Shown: piece by piece, positions 1 through 6,079 of the stretch
Position numbering within the stretch: position 1 is the stretch's first letter
How the letters are laid out: each line of letters begins with the position of its first letter
Source of the DNA: Phycisphaerae bacterium
GTDB taxonomy: Bacteria > Planctomycetota > Phycisphaerae > Tepidisphaerales > Tepidisphaeraceae
Length of the DNA stretch: 6,079 bases
Assembly (NCBI GenBank): GCA_014380825.1
Contig: JACMJD010000062.1
Location: 1-6,079, forward strand
Reading direction: 5' to 3'
Translations under genes and position numbers: made by a program
Notes under the pieces: generated by a model
Databases searched by the model: none
The model's input: only the letters and a program-made list of their open reading frames with translations
What the model was told of the DNA's origin: nothing

Positions 1-2363
<2,363 letters not shown>

Positions 2364-2403
2364 AGTTAGAACACGCGGTCGGCGTCGTCCTTGATTTGTG
2401 TGC

Positions 2404-2434
2404 TTGTAACTTTCCCGGCGATTGCGGCTATGAT
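2404..2434 (+). promoter_or_regulatory. Possible sigma-70-type promoter for the thioredoxin-like gene
   Basis: The -10 candidate is TATGAT at 2429-2434 (5 of 6 to consensus). The -35 candidate is TTGTAA at 2404-2409 (4 of 6), with a long 19-nt spacer. It lies about 45 nt before the ATG in the 116-nt gap after gcvP. No convincing terminator separates it from gcvP, so read-through transcription is also possible. This call rests on motif matching only. Confidence 0.35.
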
Positions 2435-2468
2435 TATCGCGTTCAACCGGCAACTCATCTCTCTCAAT

Positions 2469-2473
2469 GGAGG
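2469..2473 (+). promoter_or_regulatory. Ribosome binding site GGAGG that fixes the thioredoxin-like start
   Basis: GGAGG sits 6 nt upstream of the ATG at 2480. The same reading frame is open much further upstream, but only this ATG has a strong Shine-Dalgarno and begins directly with a signal-peptide-like sequence. It therefore decides the start. Confidence 0.8.
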
Positions 2474-2479
2474 CCCGCC

Positions 2480-3082
2480 ATGATTCGAAAAAGTATTCTG
2501 ACGACGCTGTCGAGCGCCGCGGTTGTCTTCGCCGTCGCCATGTTTACGTTTGCAGCGCCGCCCAAGGGTGGAGCGGCCGCGGGTTCAGGTGGCGGTGAGA
2601 AGAAAGCCGATACGATGTCGCTGGTCGGCAAGCCCGCGCCGGCGTTTGACGCGGAAACGCTCGACGGCAAGAAAGTTTCGCTCGCCGGCGAAAAGGGCAA
2701 CGTTGTCCTGATGGATTTCTGGGCGACCTGGTGCCCGCCGTGCAAGGCGTCGCTACCGCACATCCAGGAGCTGGCGAACGACAAGGAGCTCGCCGCCAAG
2801 GGCTTCAAAGTCTGGGCGGTCGAAACGAATTGGAAGGGCGAGACCAAGGAAAAAGGTTCCGCCTTCGTAAAGGAAAACAACTACACTTTCACCGTTCCGT
2901 TCGACAAGGACAACGTGGCCAACAAGGGCTTCCTGGCCCGCGCGATCCCGACAACGGTGCTGGTCGGGCGCGATGGCACGATCAAGAAAGTCTGGGTGGG
3001 TTACGATCCGGATGGTGCCGACGCGATGAAGAAGTTGATCAACGACGCGCTGAGCGAACCCGCGCCGACGAAGCCTGCATAA
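2480..3082 (+). CDS. TlpA/ResA-like thioredoxin-fold protein with N-terminal export signal
   Basis: This 200-residue protein is probably a thiol-disulfide oxidoreductase acting outside the cytoplasmic membrane. Residues 1-25 form a signal peptide or anchor: MIRK, then a hydrophobic stretch ending FTFAAPP. A low-complexity Gly/Ala/Lys linker follows (about 27-45). The AhpC/TSA-Redoxin-type fold starts at VGKPAPAFDAETLDGKKVSL (49-68). The redox motif is WCPPC, with cysteines 85 and 88 in FWATWCPPCK, and the cis-proline is P157 in AIPTTV. DGTIKKVWVGY (165-175) is the usual late strand. Length and layout fit TlpA/ResA proteins involved in cytochrome maturation or disulfide reduction. The exact partner cannot be read from the sequence, and no ccm/ccs or resBC genes are adjacent. 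The start is ATG at 2480, because a GGAGG lies 6 nt upstream. A strong terminator follows the TAA by about 30 nt. The gene may be monocistronic or follow gcvP by read-through. Confidence 0.9.
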   Translation: MIRKSILTTLSSAAVVFAVAMFTFAAPPKGGAAAGSGGGEKKADTMSLVGKPAPAFDAETLDGKKVSLAGEKGNVVLMDFWATWCPPCKASLPHIQELANDKELAAKGFKVWAVETNWKGETKEKGSAFVKENNYTFTVPFDKDNVANKGFLARAIPTTVLVGRDGTIKKVWVGYDPDGADAMKKLINDALSEPAPTKPA

Positions 3083-3111
3083 TCACCGCACGATCAAAGA
3101 CTTTATTCTCG

Positions 3112-3142
3112 AAGCCCGCGCGATTATTCGCGCGGGCTTTTT
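3112..3142 (+). terminator. Strong Rho-independent terminator after the thioredoxin-like gene
   Basis: A perfect 11-bp stem has left arm AAGCCCGCGCG (3112-3122) and right arm CGCGCGGGCTT (3129-3139), with a 6-nt loop ATTATT. A run of five T follows (3138-3142), then CATTTT. It is oriented to end transcription on the + strand. Read from the - strand it has only two T after the stem, so it would be a weaker stop for the convergent operon. Confidence 0.93.
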
Positions 3143-3151
3143 CATTTTCTC

Positions 3152-3179
3152 GTAGCACGGGTTGGCAAACGCGTGCTAC
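3152..3179. repeat. Imperfect palindrome (possible REP-like element) overlapping the stop codon of the convergent gene
   Basis: Outer arms are GTAGCACG (3152-3159) and CGTGCTAC (3172-3179), an exact 8-bp inverted repeat. Inside them GTT (3161-3163) pairs with AAC (3168-3170) around a GGCA loop, with one G/G mismatch between the two stems. There is no T-run on either side, so it is not a standard terminator. The right arm contains the TAG stop codon of the - strand oxidoreductase (3176-3178). A role as a dispersed repeat or 3'-end protector is inference. Confidence 0.6.
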
Positions 3180-4213
3180 ATGGAGACCGCCGAGCCCGTG
3201 CGCGAGCTCTCACGCGCCGCATCGAGCACCCGCATCGTGGGCAAGACCGACTCGATCGTTACCGCCGGCTCGGATTCACCGCGACACGCGGCGGCAAATC
3301 GTTCCCAGATTTGCGTTTCGCTCAAACCCGGTTGCGCGTGGGCGATCAAGTGTTCATCTCCAGATGGCTCGGGCGTGAAATTCAGCTTGGCCCATTGAGT
3401 CTTATCGAAGCTCAGGCTGAACGGACTCTCCGCCGAACCGCGCTCGCCGTCGATGTGCCAGCGCGGCAATGGCCGCGTTGTGGTCGTGTTGATTTCAACC
3501 AATCCGATCGCGCCCCCATTTGCACCGCCGTCGAAGTTGATGCACACACGCGCGAAGTCATCACAATTCGGATCGCTCGACCAAACATTGGCCAGCAGTT
3601 GCGCGAAAACCGTTTTCGGCGTGGCGGGCTGCATCAGCAACAGCATTTGATCGACCAAATGCGATCCCCAATCGTAAAGCCCCCCGCCGCCGAAAGCGGA
3701 TTCGTTTCGCCAATTGGGCCGCCACTCTTTCGCCGCCCGCCCGACGCAACTGGCCCATTGACCGAGCCGCGATTCGACGTTGAACACTCGACCAAACGTG
3801 CCGGCTTCGATCGCGGATTTCACCGTGAGAAAATCGATGTCCCACCGACGGTTCTGAAACACCGACAGCGTTCGGCCCGCGCTGCGACTCAGGGCGGCCA
3901 GTTGTTCAGCTTCAGGATAGGTCAGCGCAACCGGCTTCTCCACCATCACGTGCTTGCGGGCCGCAAGCGCTTTGGACGCATCATTGGAGTGCATCGACGT
4001 GGTTGTGGACACAAGCACGGCATCGATCGATGAATCGCCAAGAATCGCGTCGATCGTGTCGACGGCTCGCAGCTCCCGCGATTTCGCCAACTCGCGTCGC
4101 TCGGGCGTGCAATCGAAAACCGCTGCACCGTGGATGTCCTTCGCGCGCGACAACCACTCGGCGTGCTTCGCGCCAATGCGGCCGAATCCGATGATTCCAA
4201 CACGAATGTCCAC
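3176..4213 (-). CDS. Gfo/Idh/MocA family NAD(P)-dependent oxidoreductase (YdgJ/IolW-like)
   Basis: This cytoplasmic dehydrogenase of about 345 residues is expected to oxidise or reduce a sugar or cyclitol with NAD(P); the substrate cannot be assigned. From the chosen start, the N-terminal Rossmann fold carries VGIIGFGRIG (GxGxxG at residues 9-14). VSTTTSMH closes the next strand. VEKPVALT holds the family EKP motif with the catalytic-type lysine at K93. The C-terminal substrate domain has GGGGLYDWGSHLVDQ, with D181, H185 and D188 in the usual positions. QNRRWDIDFLTVK resembles the E. coli YdgJ and B. subtilis IolW subgroup. I chose the GTG at 4213 because the family start sits just before the first beta strand. 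The frame is open further upstream to 4312, but that stretch is Arg-rich and overlaps the preceding gene. No clear Shine-Dalgarno is seen. The stop codon TAG lies in a palindrome. It appears to be the last gene of the - strand unit, 11 nt after the restored stop of the small membrane gene. Confidence 0.92.
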   Translation of the reverse strand: MDIRVGIIGFGRIGAKHAEWLSRAKDIHGAAVFDCTPERRELAKSRELRAVDTIDAILGDSSIDAVLVSTTTSMHSNDASKALAARKHVMVEKPVALTYPEAEQLAALSRSAGRTLSVFQNRRWDIDFLTVKSAIEAGTFGRVFNVESRLGQWASCVGRAAKEWRPNWRNESAFGGGGLYDWGSHLVDQMLLLMQPATPKTVFAQLLANVWSSDPNCDDFARVCINFDGGANGGAIGLVEINTTTTRPLPRWHIDGERGSAESPFSLSFDKTQWAKLNFTPEPSGDEHLIAHAQPGLSETQIWERFAAACRGESEPAVTIESVLPTMRVLDAARESSRTGSAVSM

Positions 4214-4224
4214 CGTCAGTGATC

Positions 4225-4616
4225 TTACCCGATCATCGGCCGCACGAGCGGCACCGCGACGGCGCCGGCGAGTATCAGCAACATCGCGCCGGCAACCACA
4301 AACTCGTGACATCTGTCCACCGAGAGCCGTCGCAGCCAGAACATGCCGAGTTGAGGTAAAGCGCTCCCTTGATCGTCCAACCCCAGCCGATCACGGTGAG
4401 CACGGTTTGCCAGCCGCCCCAGTGGTTGTGAAATGCAACGATGACTAAGCCCAGCGGCAGGTGCAGAAGTGCGACGATGAATACGCCCGGGTCACCCCTG
4501 GCGCGCAACATCTGAAAGAACTCGACCCACGCGCGCGGCCGTAGGATGTGTGACAGCGCGACGACCACCATTGCAATGACGACGGCGATTTCGATTTGCG
4601 TCTTCATGGCGATCAC
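4225..4616 (-). CDS. Small multi-span membrane protein, unknown function, interrupted by a frameshift
   Basis: I do not recognise a named family. The intact frame from GTG-4616 or ATG-4607 runs through a hydrophobic helix (IAVVIAMVVVALSHIL), FFQMLRARGDPGVF, a second helix (VALLHLPLGLVIVAF), then HNHWGGWQTVLTVIGWGWTIKGALYL. After that it degenerates into a Cys/Trp-rich tail ending at 4275. In the -1 frame, from about 4362, the sequence reads PQLGMFWLRRLSVDRCHEF and then a clean membrane helix (VVAGAMLLILAGAVAVPLV), ending at TAA 4225-4227. Joining the two frames gives about 130 residues with three to four membrane helices and leaves a tidy 11-nt gap to the next gene. The original gene therefore very likely ended at 4225. 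The break (one base missing, modulo 3) lies around 4344-4362, from either a real mutation or an assembly error. GTG-4616 overlaps the permease stop by 4 nt (GTGA). ATG-4607 has a weak GAG 8 nt upstream. I cannot decide between them. Confidence 0.72.
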
Positions 4617-5932
4617 TCGCTTTGCGGACGTTGCGGCGCGCTCGTCAGCAGTTCATCGAGCTCGCGCACGTTTTCTTCGTTCAGATGGTGCTCGATCCAC
4701 TCCGCGGCATCATGCACGTGATCGGGGGGAAGCCCGACCTTCTGCTCAAGGAAGTTCTCCCACAACACGTGCGCGCGGGCCAAGCGATTTGCGACCGCAG
4801 TCCCGCGATGCGTCAGCGCCAGCGCCCGATCGGGTCGTCGCTCGACCCAGCCGCTGCTGATCCCGCGGTTAACCGCCTGGGTGAAGAGTTTGTCGCTGAT
4901 ACGCAATTCGTGGCGCAGTCGCTGCTCAGGCACGATCGGATTGTCCGACTGGCCGTCGCTGATCTCGCGCATGGTTTTGATGAGGTTCTCCGAGACGATC
5001 ATGCGATCGAGCCGTCGTCGAACCAACGCCTGCACAAGCACGCCTTGCTTCGGCGCGAATAGCCAGCTCAGCATGAAGATTGAAAAGCCCGCCACGGTGA
5101 TCGCGCCGCTGGCTGACGTGTTGAGGACCGCTTCGTGACTCAGCCAATAACCCACGAGAGTTGCGACGATCCCGTGTGCCGCGGCGAAGATCAGCATGCG
5201 CGGCATGCGATCGGTCCACAGCCGCGCGGTGGCGCCGGGCATGATCAACAATGCCACCGCAAGAATCGCCCCCACCGCTTCGAAGCTGGCCACCACGGTG
5301 AGCGACAACGCCGCCATTAGAATGTAGTGAATCGCTCGGGCCGGAATGCCCAGACTCTGCGCCAACTCCGGATCAAACGTGCTCACCAGCAGCGGCCGAT
5401 AGAACACCACCATCGCGACGACGATGGCCGCAAGGATCCAGGCCATCGGGATCATCCCGCCGCGATTGATCACGAAGTGTTCGATGTTGCCGTATAGCAC
5501 ACAACCGGGATCAAGATCCGCCTGGCCGGCGTAGAGATTGATCATCACCACCCCAATCGCGAACAGCGTGGTGAAGATGATGCCCAGCGACGCATCTTCC
5601 TTCACGCGGCTGTTGCTGTGCACCGTCTCAACCAACAGCGCGGCCAGCATGCCAAACGCAGTCGCGCCGATCAGAATCCATGGCGAGTGAAGCGATCCGC
5701 CGATTAAAAATCCGAGCACGATGCCCGGCAGCACCGAATGCGAGAGCGCGTCGCCGAGTAACGATGTGCCGCGCACGACCAGAAACGATCCGATCAATCC
5801 CAGCGCCACCGAAACCAAAATCCCCTGCACGACGATCGGCCAGTACGTCTCCAGACCATACGTCCACCCGGGCGACGGCGAACCGCTCCACCAGATCCAG
5901 GGGTTGAGAATGGCGTGGATAAGTGCATTCAT
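4613..5932 (-). CDS. Metal ABC transporter permease (ABC-3: TroC/MntB/ZnuB/YtgC) fused to a C-terminal DtxR/MntR-like domain
   Basis: This 439-residue inner-membrane subunit of a Mn/Fe/Zn importer works with an ATPase and a solute-binding protein not seen here. Residues about 30-295 form the ABC-3 permease: hydrophobic helices, the conserved LLGDALSHSVLPGIVLGF (59-75), ADLDPGCVLYG (138-148), ALSLTVVASFEAVGAIL (208-224) and LLIMPGATARLW (228-239). Ordinary family members end near residue 280-300. Here an extra 140 residues follow: a helix at SENLIKTMREI (314-324), a winged helix (about 336-384, with ISDKLFTQAVNRGISSGWVE and LALTHRGTAV), and a dimerisation and metal-binding segment with H388 and AEWIEH (E411, E414, H415). 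These three match the H77/E99/E102/H103-type ligands of B. subtilis MntR. The two N-terminal ligands of MntR (D8, E11) align with N316 and K319, so the site looks incomplete. The architecture is that of chlamydial YtgC-YtgR. ATG-5932 overlaps the upstream stop by 4 nt (ATGA), which suggests translational coupling. Confidence 0.93.
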   Translation of the reverse strand: MNALIHAILNPWIWWSGSPSPGWTYGLETYWPIVVQGILVSVALGLIGSFLVVRGTSLLGDALSHSVLPGIVLGFLIGGSLHSPWILIGATAFGMLAALLVETVHSNSRVKEDASLGIIFTTLFAIGVVMINLYAGQADLDPGCVLYGNIEHFVINRGGMIPMAWILAAIVVAMVVFYRPLLVSTFDPELAQSLGIPARAIHYILMAALSLTVVASFEAVGAILAVALLIMPGATARLWTDRMPRMLIFAAAHGIVATLVGYWLSHEAVLNTSASGAITVAGFSIFMLSWLFAPKQGVLVQALVRRRLDRMIVSENLIKTMREISDGQSDNPIVPEQRLRHELRISDKLFTQAVNRGISSGWVERRPDRALALTHRGTAVANRLARAHVLWENFLEQKVGLPPDHVHDAAEWIEHHLNEENVRELDELLTSAPQRPQSE

Positions 5933-6079
5933 AGCGAACTCGTCGGTATCGCTCTTCCATGCGGGTCGGCCTTTGGGTGATCCAGCATCTGTTCCAGCCG
6001 CGCCAGCACGTCTTTCGGCAACACGTGTTCGATGTATTCCGCGTCGGCATGCACGTGATCGCTGGCGAGGTGTGCCTCC
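5929..6079 (-). CDS. C-terminal end of a DtxR/MntR-type metal-binding domain protein (partial; permease fusion or stand-alone regulator)
   Basis: The - strand frame is open from the right edge to TGA at 5931-5929 and gives 49 residues, including SDHVHADAEYIEHVLPKD and HPKADPHGRAIP. This is the characteristic end of the iron-dependent repressor metal-binding and dimerisation domain: the AExIEH helix with Glu-x-x-Glu-His ligands, then the amphipathic helix and the DPHGxxIP tail seen in DtxR/IdeR-like proteins. It resembles the corresponding part of the downstream permease fusion (DHVHDAAEWIEHHL). The stop overlaps the permease start by ATGA. The rest of the gene lies outside the window. It could be a second permease with the same fused tail (a TroC partner for the downstream TroD-like protein) or a free-standing MntR/DtxR-type repressor. 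The sequence shown cannot separate these. Confidence 0.82.
   Translation of the reverse strand, partial: EAHLASDHVHADAEYIEHVLPKDVLARLEQMLDHPKADPHGRAIPTSSL

Noticed and set aside
3173..4033. A 286-codon open frame on the + strand opposite the oxidoreductase
   Set aside because: It is Arg-rich with no motifs, while the opposite strand carries clear GxGxxG, EKP and GGGLYDWGSH motifs in the correct order.
4214..4312. N-terminal extension of the oxidoreductase up to the first in-frame start
   Set aside because: The extra 33 residues are Arg-rich, lie over the 3' end of the restored membrane gene, and precede the normal Rossmann start. The GTG at 4213 fits the family better.
4344..4362. Programmed -1 ribosomal frameshifting in the small membrane gene
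   Set aside because: No X-XXY-YYZ slippery heptamer in the right phase is visible at the junction. A lost base explains the data more simply.
5628..6050. A 140-codon - strand frame spanning the permease start
   Set aside because: It is out of frame with both the DtxR-like tail and the permease, and its composition is Arg/Trp/Cys-rich. It is a shadow.

Overview
The window is GC-rich and gene-dense. It looks like an ordinary bacterial chromosome segment, with no phage, transposase, tRNA, rRNA or CRISPR signal. Two features make a PVC-superphylum bacterium, perhaps a planctomycete, the best guess: a metal-transport permease fused to a DtxR/MntR-like domain (an architecture known from chlamydial YtgCR), and a single-chain glycine dehydrogenase. 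This assignment is an inference with modest confidence.

Left half, + strand (1-3142): the 3' four-fifths of gcvP, the PLP-dependent P protein of the glycine cleavage system, which enters from the left edge. After a 116-nt gap with a plausible promoter and a good Shine-Dalgarno comes a secreted or membrane-anchored TlpA/ResA-type thioredoxin-like protein of 200 residues. A strong intrinsic terminator closes this unit. A second, imperfect palindrome lies just beyond and overlaps the stop codon of the convergent gene.

Right half, - strand (6079 down to 3176): a tightly packed unit read right to left. First is the last 49 codons of a gene ending in a DtxR-type metal-binding and dimerisation domain. 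It overlaps by 4 nt (ATGA) the next gene, an ABC-3 family (TroC/MntB/ZnuB/YtgC) metal permease with a C-terminal DtxR/MntR-like winged-helix regulator domain. That gene overlaps or nearly abuts a small multi-span membrane protein whose reading frame is broken by a single shift near 4344-4362. Eleven nt after the restored stop comes a Gfo/Idh/MocA NAD(P)-dependent oxidoreductase that most resembles the YdgJ/IolW subgroup. The first two genes belong to Mn/Fe/Zn uptake. The ATPase and solute-binding subunits presumably lie upstream, beyond the right edge. The last two genes have no obvious role in metal transport and may simply be co-transcribed.

Points most worth a second look: the permease-repressor fusion with an apparently incomplete metal site, a second DtxR-like tail immediately upstream, the frameshift in the small membrane gene, a heptanucleotide tandem repeat inside gcvP, and a palindrome that supplies the stop codon of the oxidoreductase.
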